64,000 nt of DNA from Escallonia rubra (Eukaryota > Streptophyta > Magnoliopsida > Escalloniales > Escalloniaceae), in NCBI GenBank assembly GCA_033065855.1, contig JAVXUO010002892.1, forward strand, positions 20,102-84,101, in the 5' to 3' direction. This document shows, piece by piece, positions 33,317 through 45,900 of the stretch (positions are counted from its first letter, which is position 1; the number at the start of each line of letters is the position of its first letter). Both the position numbers and the translations under genes were made by a program. Below the pieces are notes generated by a model. It had not been told where the DNA came from, made no database searches, and saw only the letters and a list, made by a program, of their open reading frames with translations.

Positions 33317-36100
33317 CAATTAATCAATTCCAGTTCTGGCTTGAGCATCGCAGTTTTTTACCGGATTCTGGTTAAACTCCTCCATTGTCTCTCAGATAAG
33401 TGCCAAAATGAGATCTCACTGTCACGTGTACAAAAATATACCATAAGGAAGGGAGTTGTGAAGCAGAAGGCACTGCAAATAGGTAAAAATTGACATTCAT
33501 ATTAAACATGCATTAATATTGACCATTTGATCATGCCACTTACCACGCATCAAGGCCGCTTCTGAATAGTTTTGCGGAGTTGAAATGAGAATGAACTCTA
33601 TATAGGCATTGATACAAGAAAAAGAAAAAAAACGACATTTTTGGTGGACCCCTGGGCAAGTAGAATCCCCAGTTACGGAGAGAGTTAATTGGTAAAGTGG
33701 TCAAGTGCAGTACTGTTCTAAAATGTTCAAGAGATCAGTGGGCCAAGTGAAAGAAACTGCATTCAGCGATTAGAAAATTCAATTGTTTCAAACTCATAAT
33801 GGCCAATTGAGCACCTTCAAGGCCATGTAGATCCACCCCTGCTCAGCAAGACTTGGGCTTTCGGCATGTCAGGTCGTAACACTTTTAATCAGCGCGATGT
33901 TGTATCTTGTATCACATATATCGTTGTGTAAAGTTGTTACGTAGATGGTAACTAATAAGTGTATTTTGTTCTAGACCAATTATTGATCTATTACACCCCG
34001 TCCTATTTTACCTCTAAACACACTACGAGGGTTCACATTCCCAAAGTACAAAAACATTTTGACAAATTCTCTTCACCCATAATTTAACATAATATCCAGC
34101 AACATCGATCTATGTAATGCTACCCTGGAGCACCCGTTTCGTATTCCTAGTTAGAGAAAGCCCTAGCGATAGAACTCTATAAATCTATGTCCATCAGAGG
34201 TCACTATTGAGCTTAGGTTGATTATCTACCTATTCTAACCTTCACACATCTAGAGAGTTATTGGAGTCTGTATTTGCAATTGGAAAATTTGAATGCTCGA
34301 ACAACTTATATACCGACTAGCTACTAATAATACTGTCTTACGGTCTGAAACACTCATGGATTTAAATGTAAGGCAAAATACAGTTATATACTCCTTGAAT
34401 AAACCCTAAACAAAGTAGTAAATGGGAGGGACCTACGGTGGAGACTAAGAACGAGAGCATAATTGGTCCATGTTCATTAAGGGAGATGAAGAATGAGAAC
34501 AACTAGATTTTACAAACAGAGAATAGAGACTGACATTAAAGCTTCACTTACAAATATGTGATGACAAAAGAGGAGATTGGAAGCAGTGTAACCTGCAAAA
34601 TGACAGAACTGCAATGGATCACTCGATACCTGTCAGAGTAAGAACTATGCTGTCTTCATTGATACCTGTAAGATTAGTTGCAAATCAGTGATTAAGAAAT
34701 TAGTGACACCCAATGCTGTATGATAGCATTACCCACGCAAGTAATAAACATGGATGATTGACTGTGCTGCAGAAAAAGATTAACAAGGCTTGTTAAAGAC
34801 CCAAAGAGTCACAAAACAGAACACCACCCCTTCAACATAAGATCAGGATGAAGCTCAAGAACAAGTGGCCCTAGCCACAGCCTACAATTAGATTCATGCA
34901 AGTGAGGTCTACTGGAAAAAAAGAAATGTTGCCGGTCATGTGATTTTTGCGAAATATCAGGGACAAATTCAATCAAGGAACTTAGTTTGCTTATCAGTAA
35001 AGTAAAGAAGTTTGCTTTGTAAAGAACATTAAATTATAGGGGATTTCATAGAACACAAAGCTGACTGTCAAAGATTTGAAATACGTATGGGGGCAAGATA
35101 GTTGTAGTAACAGATTAGCAGCCACAGTTTAATCGAGTGATTCTAGATGTCTCTGGTAAACATATTTCACTCTGATGGCATGTACATTTTTCCGAGATCA
35201 TTCAATACGAAAGCAATATATGGAAATTTCTTGGGCTAGATCCACATCCGTTTTACGCTAGATCTACTACTTATTTGTCGCATATGCAACTGCAACCAAA
35301 TTTTATCCTTCGAGGAAAAAAGTGGATCAGTCTCATCCAAACTTTCTGCTACTAGATACCTAGAATTTTGGTTCCTCGCTGGCAGGAGAGTTCAAGTATA
35401 CTCCCACAAATTCTTAAAAACTAAACAGTAACAACATTGATACATACTCCCGCCTAAACTGTAATGCGTAAGCAAGAAGTGTAAGTGATGAACTAACAAA
35501 AAGGATCAGATTAAGAAGTAAAATAACCAGAACCAACCATATCTTAGTATGATAAGAAATTGCCAGCCACACTTAATTTAGTGTCATATGCAGGTAATCA
35601 AGACAAGAAAACGGGTTTTAATTTAAATTTACCGGAACCGTGAGGTCTAGATTTAACAAATAAGAAGTATATCGCATTCGATACCTAGATTTTTTTGGGA
35701 AAACAGATAGATTTTCTTGTTCCTAAATTCATGTTAAATCCTAAAATAGAAACAGAAAGCACAAACATTCATGCCATTGATGGCGCGAAAGGTGTATCAA
35801 AAAAAACGGCAACCATGTTGTAACCACAAGAGCCTAATTAAATCACACGTAAAAAAAAAATATATCAAGTTAAGGACTTATGGAGGATCACATCAACCTC
35901 TTCCATTTGATGTGAAACTTATACCGAATCAACGAAGTCTCCTGAATCTGCAGATTGCAACAGAGATCAAGAAAAAAACAACCACAGTTTCTGTTAACAA
36001 AAAGAGAGACCAAATTTAGAAAGGGAAAAGGGAACACTAGAAATAGAGACTAACAACCCATTTTTTTTTATTTTAGATAGCAACAAAATGTACCACCAGA
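33317..36100. other. Intergenic, no gene recognised
   Basis: Both strands hold only short ORFs without recognisable motifs. If the promoter near 36230 belongs to the F-box gene, part of this stretch would be its upstream untranslated exons and introns. That is only a possibility. Confidence 0.4.
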
Positions 36101-36222
36101 TTTTGCATGTGCAGTTCAGACTCACACGAACACAGAGAACCAGAGAGAGAGAGAGAGAGATGAAATGTTGTGCTTACTGGAAGCAAGTTTCAGCTGCTGG
36201 TTATGGTAATCACTTTGCAGTG

Positions 36223-36230
36223 TTTATATA
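36223..36230 (-). promoter_or_regulatory. Candidate minus-strand TATA box with CT-rich leader
   Basis: On the minus strand TATATAAACA is followed about 70 bp later by an uninterrupted CT repeat (36143-36162), an arrangement common at plant transcription starts. The only minus-strand gene downstream is the F-box pseudogene, about 2.9 kb away, so assignment is weak. Confidence 0.3.
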
Positions 36231-36239
36231 ATACTTTTC

Positions 36240-37400
36240 ACGGGCTTTAGCCTCTTATTGGTCAACTAGTGGTTAACGTGCAATTTATAAAATCTCGCCT
36301 AGGCCATAAACGCAAGGATTTCTTTCCATGTTATTCTCTTAGGTTAATCATAACTTTCGTGGAATTTTCTTGAAGGCTTATTTGAACCTTTGTACTAATG
36401 ACACTTTCTATTCGATGATACTCCTTCATACCTTTGGTTTCGCGCATGGATGACGGGATGCAGACCCACATAGTACATTCAATGTGCACCACAATTAAGT
36501 GCATTTAAAAAAAATTCTGTGACTAAGATCTTATGTGTTGGCTAAAGGTTCAAGATTTTGATTGTATCTCGAGCGAAATGTTTGAGATAGTAACTAAAGA
36601 TGGTGACGACAACATAGGGTCAAGCCAACATTTGTAAACAAACCAAAATAAACACGAAAACCGTTGCTTTTTGGTTTAAAATGTATAAGCAAATTTCTAG
36701 TTTTTTTAGTAAATATTCCAATTTATTACATAGCAAGTTCATTCTCGTAAGAACATAAGTTACTAAACTCACTAAACTCTCCGCATATTACATTATTTGT
36801 CCATGCAAGTCCTAAAAATATCAAGTAAGGGTTTCTTCGAAGGGACGAAAGGCTTATTTATAACTTACCGTAGATGTGCAATTTGTGTTTATTACATGAA
36901 CTTGCCAAAAAGACAACGAGCCCCCTATGCGTATGCTCACAAGGGGAACAAAAGCATCGCCTTAGGGTCACAGATAGAAAAGAACGCGTGGCATTAAAAC
37001 CAACACCTACTTGCCAATAGAAAGCATGAACATTGAAATGTAACCTCCATAATTATGTTAAAAGTATCTGCCTTAACGCTATAATCATATGCATACCATA
37101 CTAGACAATAATTTTGACACTGAAGTCTTGCATCGTATTTTGGCGCTCATTCTCATTGAAACCTTGTCGTTCTAGTATGTGAATGAAGTGTTAATTAGAT
37201 GAGAATATGGCTCTCAACATGTATGCAAAGCTTCAGGAAGTCAATTTATATGATGTTTGATTACCCTTGAAGACACTTCAAATAGCTAGTAGGAGCTTTT
37301 TATCTTTTTGGAAGTAAAGGTTCTTTGTTGCAAGAGCATAAACGTAGTTATCATCAGCAGATCATCTTTAGTTTGATCTTTCTACGGACTAACCATAGAA
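36240..37400. other. Intergenic, nothing recognised
   Basis: AT-rich sequence without a convincing ORF, repeat or regulatory motif. Confidence 0.4.
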
Positions 37401-37700
37401 TCACAGCCATTTCACTAAATGGCCAGGAAACCAAACAACACCGAGACACCCTACGTCTATGGTTATTAGCGCGTTCCAGGTGGACATAATAGTGAAAGCC
37501 CCATTGGTACTGAAAGCCCAGTAAACTTTGAATTCTAGTTTCTTGGAGGATGTTGCTGATAGATCTGAGGGCATGAGATCTAATATGAGGAAATTGACTT
37601 TGGTAAAGGGAACTTGCAGCACCATATACAATTCTAGCTCCGTAATACTCAATAAGAGGGCCACAAAGGTAACTGATGATCGATCAAGCAAGATGCAGGG
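37401..37700 (-). pseudogene. LINE ORF2 C-terminal fragment (zf-RVT region)
   Basis: On the minus strand the frames give GPLIEYYGARIVYGAAS and then NGAFTIMSTWNAL followed by VVWFPGHLVKWL. These correspond to the linker after the LINE RT and to the zinc-binding RVT domain (typically F.hkSAW..L and hVWFPGxIPKxxF). Frames change within the fragment. It is the left part of a LINE split by the CACTA insertion; the upstream part of the same ORF is at 41763-42100. Confidence 0.75.
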
Positions 37701-39295
37701 TGTCACTACAAGAAAACACGTTTTTAGCGACGGAGTTTTACCGACGGATAACAATCGGTGGGGAAAAACGAGTTTTCCCAACGACTACCGCCGCCGGTAA
37801 AATTCCGTCGTTAAAAACTTATTACCGACGAAGTTACCGTCGGCGAAAGTTGTTGCCGACAATTTTTTTGCGGCGGTCTTTTAGCGACGGAATTACCGTT
37901 GCTAAAAAGTTGTTACCGACGGACTTTTAGCGACGGGCCCAATCCGTCGCTAAAAGTCCTTGATTAAAACAACCAGATCTGCCTTTCTTTCTCTTCCCCC
38001 GTTTCTCTCTCTGAAAAATCTCCCACCGCTGTTCTGCTTCAGCGACTAACCTCCACGGTGACCCACCTCCGGAAATCCCTCTCCATGGTGACCCGTCCCT
38101 CCACTGCCGCCGCGTGAAAAGACTGCCACCGTCGCCCTCCACTGCCGCCGGCTATTGTGCCTTAAGGTAAGTTCCGTTTAGTCTTATTTATTCAATTCTT
38201 GTGCAACATTTATACATATTCTTTGTGTTTCTTATGATTGTAACGTGTAGTGATCTACTCCGTATTAGCTTATGCTCTTAGGATCAAATTGTTAGTCTGA
38301 TGAGGAATTTTTAGCAATTGTTCCGGACCATAGTTGTACCAATTGACCAAAAATTCAGAATCACAACCGAGGAGCCAACCTCTTTTGCAACTGATGCTTT
38401 TTGTTCAAGAAGGCTTAGTATCTATGAGCTCTCATGGTTCACCACTTGAATAATTGCCAAGGAAAAACAGCAACCTTAAATTTGAGTTGAGACTTGCGCC
38501 TAAATGTGAAGGTTCTTTACAACAGTAGAAAACCTAATTGAAATTTGATCTTCACAATTGCAGATATAATATCATTTTGCTCATTCAGTTATGCATATAA
38601 CCTCAAAGTTGACAGTAGGCCATGCTGATCGGCACGTTCATGGCTCATTTGTGCTGTTTCAATTAACAAATGCACCGGACTTCATCTAGTAAATAAGCCG
38701 GGCAGCTTGAACAACGTTGTAGTGTTCATATATATACTCCTTACGTAGGCCCACTCGTTTCACACACAGACGAACCCCTTAATATGTTGCGATTCACTTG
38801 TTAAAGGAGTCAAGCTCACACAAAGACCTCAACTTGGACTCTTTTTAAAACGAGGAGCCTGGACAAATTGATATGGTGTCCTAAAAACTCCAATGAACAC
38901 ATCCTCGAGGTCAACTTCGACATAACTTTTTGAGCTTTAGGCGAATGCTGAGCTCCAGCCTCAAATAAGCCTAGCCCGTGCACAGCCAAAAAGCTTCTTT
39001 CTTGAACCATGCAATCTCATCATTGCAACACTTAAGCTAGTTATAACCTGCTACTACATTGTTTCATATCTGTAACTTAAACTTTCAAAGCAAATGATAA
39101 CTTATCATGATATGAGCTCGTGAGCACGGTCTTCGATTATACTCTTACTTCCCACTTGCATTCGGCCCCATTTATATATCTCTCTTAGGTTCTTCACGAT
39201 GTTGTCTGTGCACTGGGTCGAGACACCTTCATATATCTTTGTCTCTCCATATGCAAATTGCAATCAAGGGAAAGGGTCATACACGAGGAGGGGAG

Positions 39296-39515
39296 TGTTA
39301 AAGCAATATCAGAACATGTGGGACAAGGCTTATTAATCTGGATTAAGGAAGTTAAAAGATAATGATAAGCTAGATTAGTTCCTTACGTTATCTTTTACTC
39401 CGTATTACTTATCTGTTATCATTTTTTCCTACATACTATATATAAGTCCCATTAGTGGCAAGTTGTACTGGTACTATGAATAAAATTTTACTTGATCTAA
39501 TTAGCATAATAAACA
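39296..39515 (+). repeat. Copia-type LTR with short 3' internal remnant
   Basis: A polypurine tract GAGGAGGGGAG is followed by TGTTAAAGC, and the block ends ATAATAAACA, 220 bp later. A TATA box (CTATATATAAG) lies near 39437. Coding similarity upstream is too weak to call, so this is a solo LTR or a 3' end fragment within the CACTA interior. Confidence 0.6.
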
Positions 39516-40721
39516 TTGTTTCGTTACGCTCGTTCTCAAGTCTAATGGCTTAAGCTTAAGCTCTTTGATCAGTTGTTCCTCAAACATAGACTACTCACTC
39601 ATTAAGTTGAAAAGTCAAACGTCAAACCAGATGTTTCATTTACAATGTGTGACGGGTTAAGACGGGTTTCTGAGCTTCAGGTTTCCAGTGAACTAGACTA
39701 CTCACTCATCTAGTTCTACATTGCTAAAACTAGATGCCTCCGAGATTAAGACGGGTTTCTGAGCTTCAGGTTTCGGTGACTGTTGAGGAAGCAAAAAAGA
39801 GAGTCAATGTGTGAATTCCCACAATCAAGTAATGTAGGATCAATGGGTAGGGATGGAGGTTTAAAAGCAGGCAAAGCGTGACTTGTAAAGTTGAAAGCAT
39901 GCATAGGATGCTACCAAGGACCAAAACTACAACTATTTCATCCCCTGCCCCAACGTTTTGCCACTGTAGTTCTATCAAGAAATGCCTGAAAGAGAAGCCC
40001 CTAGCTACAGTGAAAACTCATTTTTTGTCAAAGATGCATGCTTCCTTTCGACTTGTTCTTACTTTCACTGCACGAAAGCCTGAAAATCGACCTCAACTCC
40101 AACATGCTGGGCATTTCCACACTCTTTACAAAGTGCCTATATGTTAAAAGAAGAGCCATGGTGACATAAGCTGGTAACTTTGCTCACTTGTAAAGTCTGA
40201 TGCTGCTACTATCATTCAATGACCACAAACAGGAACAACATATTGTGGCGTGGTTGGGGAAAGGTTACCCTTCAGTCCTCCATATATAGAAGGCCGTACA
40301 AGGTTGAGGCCTTAGGGCCATGTAATGTTGAGGATCCAGTGCTGAAATTTCAACCCCAAAACTGGGATTAGTGATATGAAATGAAAATGGCTTCTTTGGA
40401 CACAACTTCATACGTTTTCCTTGCCATTCGAAGAGTTTTCTCGTTCAGCACCTAGGATATATAGTTCATCAGATGAATGGAAATAGGGTAAAGAAAATTC
40501 AATTTTGTGCTTAAACATTCCGTCTAAATGCTTTCTTGCCAAGACGTCCTAGTTGATAGTACGTTGCTTGTTGCTTATGACACTTGCAGCGTTTACGCTG
40601 TTTTTGCAGTAATGCAATAGCTATCTAGGAGACTTTGCAGTAATAGATTTAATTCAGCTATAAAATTGATGCTCATCAATTGAATAATGCCCGATTGGTT
40701 TTTCATGTTAAAGTAGGTTAA

Positions 40722-41167
40722 ATGGCTTCTGCTTCGGTGAACAGGGATGTTTCAGTCGGCAGGCACTTCTTCAAGGTCATGATGCCTAGTTTTCATGCAG
40801 AACTTGTATGCCATCCCGCTTTCTCTGTGTTTTCGTGCGTGTTAAAAGTTTTATCGTTGGTTAAAAACTTACATGTCTTATTGTATTATGAATATGTTAG
40901 GCCATACCGGTAGCATTTTGCAGATTGCTTACCACATTGAGATTTGAAGCAACTTTAACCAGCCGCAAGGGGTCATGGCATGTTAAATTGAAGAAGAAGG
41001 TTGACCAAGAGGAACTTTGCTTCGAAGAGGGTTGGAACGAATTCGTGCAGCAGCATGACCTTCATCTAGGAGACTTTGTAATCTTTGAACACATGGGGCA
41101 AATGCGTTTTCAAGTGCTGGTGTTTGATCACAGCACTTGTGAAAAAATTGCTTTCCCCCAATGTTGA
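40722..41167 (+). pseudogene. Captured B3 DNA-binding domain fragment, REM type
   Basis: Exon 1 (40722-40805) encodes GRHFFKVMMPSFHAEL and ends at a GT. After a 118-bp gap with an AG at 40922-40923, the frame gives TTLRFEATLTSRKGSWHVKL, then ELCFEEGWNEFVQQHDLHLGDF and VIFEHMGQMRFQVLVFD. This is the REM-type B3 order (FFKVM.P.F, L..r.g.WhVkl, F..GW..Fv..h.L..GD.lvF.h). Joining the two exons at the visible sites breaks the frame, and the segment that normally follows FHAEL (about 20 residues of the B3 fold) is missing. REM proteins bind DNA in flower and meristem development; this copy is a transposon-borne relic. Confidence 0.82.
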
Positions 41168-41762
41168 ACTCTGAGCAGTAGTTAGACAATATTTTAAATT
41201 AATCGCATCGGATATGTAAATTTTGAACAATTTTGTGTTATTTGAACATTGACTATTTGTTTGATAATTTTAGGTTGTTAATTGTGATTATTGATCGATG
41301 ATTTTAGGTTGTTAATTGATGATTTTAGATTGTTAATCGTGCGTTTGAGATATTGAGATTGTTGACGGAGGATGAGACCCAATTGATTTGAGTTTTTTTT
41401 ATTACAGGTTTAGGAATTAAAAAATTAAAAAAAAAGTTTAAAAAAATGACTTTAAGCGACCGATTAAGTCCGTCGCTAAAAGTTTTATCCTTCGCTAATT
41501 TCCTTAAAAAAGAAAATAAAATAAAAAACGTAAACATAATAAGAGACGGATATTCCGTCGCTAATTTATAAATAAATCTGTCGCCAAAATTTTTATATTA
41601 GACGACGGATTTTATAATTCCGTCGCAAAACTTTTAGTAACGGCCTTTTATACGAGGGATTTTTAGCGACGGGTATTCCGTCGCTAAAGCTATTAGCGAC
41701 GTAGTATAGGCTTTTAGCGACGGATTTTCCCGTCGCTAAAAGCCTTATTCCTTGTAGTGTGT

Positions 41763-42100
41763 CTTGCTTGATCGACCATATACAATTCTAGCTCCGTAAT
41801 ACTCAATTCTAGCTCTTCCCATCCCCAATTCTGTGCTTGATTAAGTTTTAAATCTTACTTCTCACCTTAATAAACTTGCACCGAGACCAAGACAAGTAGG
41901 CAGGGCGTTTGAAGTACCATAAGTCCTGGTCCTTTACGACATAGCTATGACACCATTTAACCAGAGAGAATTATTTCTGTGTGCCCAAATCCGAAAAGTG
42001 CTTGGTCATATATAGCAGCTTGATTCCAACTTCTATACTTTCAAGCCCTAGTTGTCCTTTCTGAATAGGTAAGCATAGATCCTTCTAATGCCTTGCCATG
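41763..42100 (-). pseudogene. LINE ORF2 fragment upstream of the CACTA insertion
   Basis: Minus-strand frames read SWNQAAIYD, DLWYFKRPAYLSWSR and NLIKHRIGDGKS, matching the plant L1-type ORF2 stretch between the RT and the zf-RVT domain (SWNQAA.., SWxWR.., xFIxHxIGDGxS). The next expected piece, GPLIEYYGARIVYG, lies across the CACTA at 37620-37700. Stops and frameshifts are present. Confidence 0.7.
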
Positions 42101-42435
42101 GAAAATAAAAACTCTAATCATTTTCAAATAGATCTTCCTGTCTAATTTCTTTGAAAGCTCTAGACTTTATTACCAGTTTAGGTAAGAAAAGAGTGGAACG
42201 TACACCAATACACCTACATACCTAGTTGAATAGAGGTGGCAAGATGAAGGTTCCACACCAATACACCTTCAAACCTAGTTGAATAGAGATGGCAAGTTGA
42301 ATTCTTCATCCGTAAGGAAGATGATGACTAGTCCAAGTAGCGATTCTGTAAGTAATCTTTTCTTTCAGTCTTGTGCAGTCCTTGGCACACAGCTTGGAAG
42401 ATAGATCTCCCTGTCTAATCCTTTTGGCAGCATAG

Positions 42436-42851
42436 TGTTGATATATGTCTTGTATTTATGTCCCACATCGGTTACTCAAAGAAGGTTGCAACTTGGCCCT
42501 TAGTATATAAGACATCTTGTCCCACATTGCTTGGAGAGAGAAGATCACTACTTTCTCCAAGTATAAGTAAGGTGTCTTGTATTGTGTTTAAGGGCAAGAG
42601 AGGAGAGTCCTTCTTTGAGTAGGCCAAGATAGAAGAGTCCTTCTCTGAGTAGGAAAGAGAGGATAGTCTTTCTTTGGGTAGGCAAAGAAAGAAGAGTCCT
42701 TCTTTGAGTAGGAAAACAGTTGAGAGATACACGTGAGGGAGCGTTGTAAATCTGACTTGTGCAAAGTGGATTTGAGTTCTCTCATATTTCTTGTGTTTTC
42801 TTATTTGGTTATCGTGTTCTATACATATTTATCTAGAGCGATTTCGTAACA
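42436..42851 (+). repeat. 5' LTR of the 42.4-47.4 kb copia element
   Basis: 416 bp, TGTTGATATATG...TTTCGTAACA. It contains CTCATATTTCTT, part of a 12-bp stretch missing from the 3' LTR. Confidence 0.95.
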
Positions 42852-42916
42852 AGTGGTATCAAGAGCTTCCAGGTTTATTTTTTGGGCAAAATTGAAATCG
42901 ATTTGAGAGGATAAAT

Positions 42917-45900
42917 ATGTCGAACAACACGACCATGAAGTATGCCTGTGAACAATTCGATGGAAAGACGAATTTTGGCATATGGCAGAGCACGGTGAAG
43001 GATATCCTTGTGCAGCAAGGATTGCTTAAGTCTTTGTTGGGGAATAAGCCTGAGTCGATGGATCAGGACGATTGGGATGAATTACAGGCTAAGGTTGTAT
43101 CTATGATACGGTTGAATCTATCCCCGAAGTTTAAGTACCAGGTTTTGACAGAGAGTTCTTCAATAGCTCTCTGGCAGAAATTGAAGAAGATATATGTCAA
43201 AATCTTTATCGAATCGGTTATATCTGAAGAAAGATCTGTACTAGTTATAGATGGATGAAGATTTAGATCTGGGTGACTATATATCAGAATTTAAGCGGTT
43301 GGTGTCCCAGTTGTCAAGTATAGATGTTAAACTCGAGGAGGAATTTAATCTTGTTGTTATCTTCGTTTCCAAATCATATGAGACCTTGAAGACTACGTTG
43401 CTTATTGGGAAGGAGACATTGCTTGTTGATAATGTTTTGTCAGCTCTTATGGACTCAAGCAGAGCTAATGGTACGCGTTCAAGCAATCAAGCCGACGGTC
43501 TGGTGGTAAGGTATGAAAATGAGAATGGTCATGGAAAAGGTAGAGGTCGGTCTAGAAGCAGAAATTCAGGACATGGAAAGGACAGGTCTAAGTCTCGTGG
43601 AAAACAAAATAAGTCAAGTATTGAATGCTGGTATTGTAAAGAGATTGGTCATATCGCAAGGAAGTGTCCAGAAAGGAAGGACAAGAAGAACGGAAAGAAA
43701 CATGTGAACAATGCTAATGTTGCTGAAGAAGATGACAAAAGCAGCGATGGTGATCTCTACTTAGTTTTCTCGGTTGAGCAGCAAGAAGATAATCTCTTAT
43801 CAGTTAGAGACAACAGTTTTTCTACGGAATGGTTTCTTAACTCTGCATGTTCGTTTCATATGTGCCCACATAAGGAATGGTTTGATTGCCTTACTCCATG
43901 TAACGGTGGTACAGTGTTAACGGGTAATGATGTTGTTTGTAAAGTCATGGGGATAGGTACCATTAAAAAGTAAAATGTTTGATGGGATTGTGAGAACCCT
44001 AGGTGATGTAAGGTACATACTCGACATAAAGAAGAATTTGATTTCCTTGGGCACCCTTGATTCTATAGATTGCAGTATATCTATAAAAGGTGGAGTCATG
44101 AAAGTTAGCAAAGGTGCCATGGTGATAATGAAAGGTCAGAAAACTGGAAATTTGTATAAACTGATGGGGAAGACAGTTATAGGTGGAGCTTCAGTATCAA
44201 CTCATGCAGGTTCTAGCAATGATAACTCTGAGTTATGGCATAAACGGCTTGGACACTTGAGCGAGGGAGGTATGCTGGAACTTCACAAACGCAAGTTGTG
44301 GCAGGGAGTGAAATCATACAAGCTGGACTTCTACAAATTTTGTGTGTTTGGGAAACAGAAACGAGTTAGTTTCAAAGCTGCTTCTCATACTAGTAAAGGA
44401 GTTTTGGACTATGTGCATTCGGATGTTTGGGGACCAATCAGGCATATCTCAAATGGGGGAGCTCGTTACTTTGTTACGTTTATAGATGATTTCTCAAGAA
44501 AGGTATGGGTGTACTTTATGAAGCACAAGTCTGAAGTTTTCAACGTGTTTAAGCAGTGGAAGGCTAGAGTTGAAAATCAGACGGGTAAGAAGCTTAAGTA
44601 CTTCAGATCAGATAATGGCATGGAATACAAGGATGAGGAGTTTCTGCAGTTCTGCAAGGATAAGGGTATCATCAGACACTTTTCAGTGAAGAGGACTCCA
44701 GAGCAGAATGGGGTTGCCGAAAGGATGAACATAACATTGCTAGAGTGAGCTAGATGCATGAGGTTGAATGCAGATTTACCTAAGAGTTTTTGGGCTGAAG
44801 CTGTTAACATAGCTTGTTATTTGATCAACCGTTCTCCATCATCTGCCATTAATCACCAAGTTCCCGAGGAGGTATGGTCCGGTAAACAAGTTAATTTTTC
44901 TGCAATGAGAATTTTTGGTTGTCCTGCGTATGTTCACCTTCAGAATGAAGAACGATCCAAACTTGATCCTAAGTCAAAAGAATGTATATTCCTTGGATAT
45001 GAGGAAGGAGTAAAAGGATACAGGTTATGGGATCCAGTGGCCAAGAAAAGGGTGATCAGTAGAGATGTGGTATTCAATGAAGCACATATGTTGAATACGA
45101 ATGCAACTTCTAGCGAGAGGCAGGGTCACACAGTGGAGATAGAGTTGCATGAGCAGAGGACAAAATCAACTGATGAGTCTACAGATGGATCTACAGATGA
45201 GCAGTCTTTAGAGGAGCATCTTAGTGATTCTTGGAATCTAGTCAGAGATAGAGAACCACGTACCAAGAAACAAATTCAGAGGTATGGTTTTGAGGACTTG
45301 GTCTCATTTGCACTAATCGTTGGAAATGGAGATCCTACGAGTTACAACAAGGCTGTCAAGGCAGAGGATGGTAACTTATGGTTGACAGCAATGCATGAGG
45401 AGATGGAATCTCTACGGAAGAATCAGACTTGGGAATTAGTTAAACTTCCAAAGGGTGTGAAGGCTATTGGATGCAAGTGGATTTACAGGAAAAAGGAAGA
45501 TCAGAAGTACAAGGCAAGACTGGTTGCAAAAGGGTATTCTCAAAAGGAGGGAATTGATTATAGTGAGATCTTTTCGCCAGTGGTGAAGCACACTTCTATC
45601 AGATTGATATTGTCCATTGTAGCAGCGCAGAATATGGAGTTGGAGCAGCTTGATGTGAAGACAGCTTTCCTTCATGGTGATTTGGAGGAGAGGATCTACA
45701 TGCAGCAACCCGAGGGATTTATTGAACCTGGGAAGAAGGACTATGAGTGACAAGCTGAAAAAGTCCTTATATGGTTTGAAGCAGTCTCATCGGCAATGGT
45801 ATAAGCGATTCGACACATTCATGGTAACTCATGGTTACTCTCGCTGTGAGTATGATTGTTGTGTGTATTATCGAGTCCTTGATGGTGGTTCACTATTGTT

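Larger units (their letters stand above)
37704..41759 (+). mobile_element. CACTA element, 4.06 kb, non-autonomous, with captured B3 fragment
   Basis: The ends are CACTACAAGAAAAC and, in reverse, CACTACAAGGAAT. The 3-bp target duplication is TGT (37701-37703 and 41760-41762). Subterminal repeats of TAGCGACGGA and TACCGACGG type fill 37730-37960 and 41440-41750 in both orientations. A CT-rich leader (37980-38030) and a GC-rich exon-like block end at a GT donor near 38165. The interior holds a copia LTR (39296-39515) and a REM B3 fragment (40722-41167) but no transposase. Its right end closely matches the left end of the 52458-64000 element. Confidence 0.92.
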
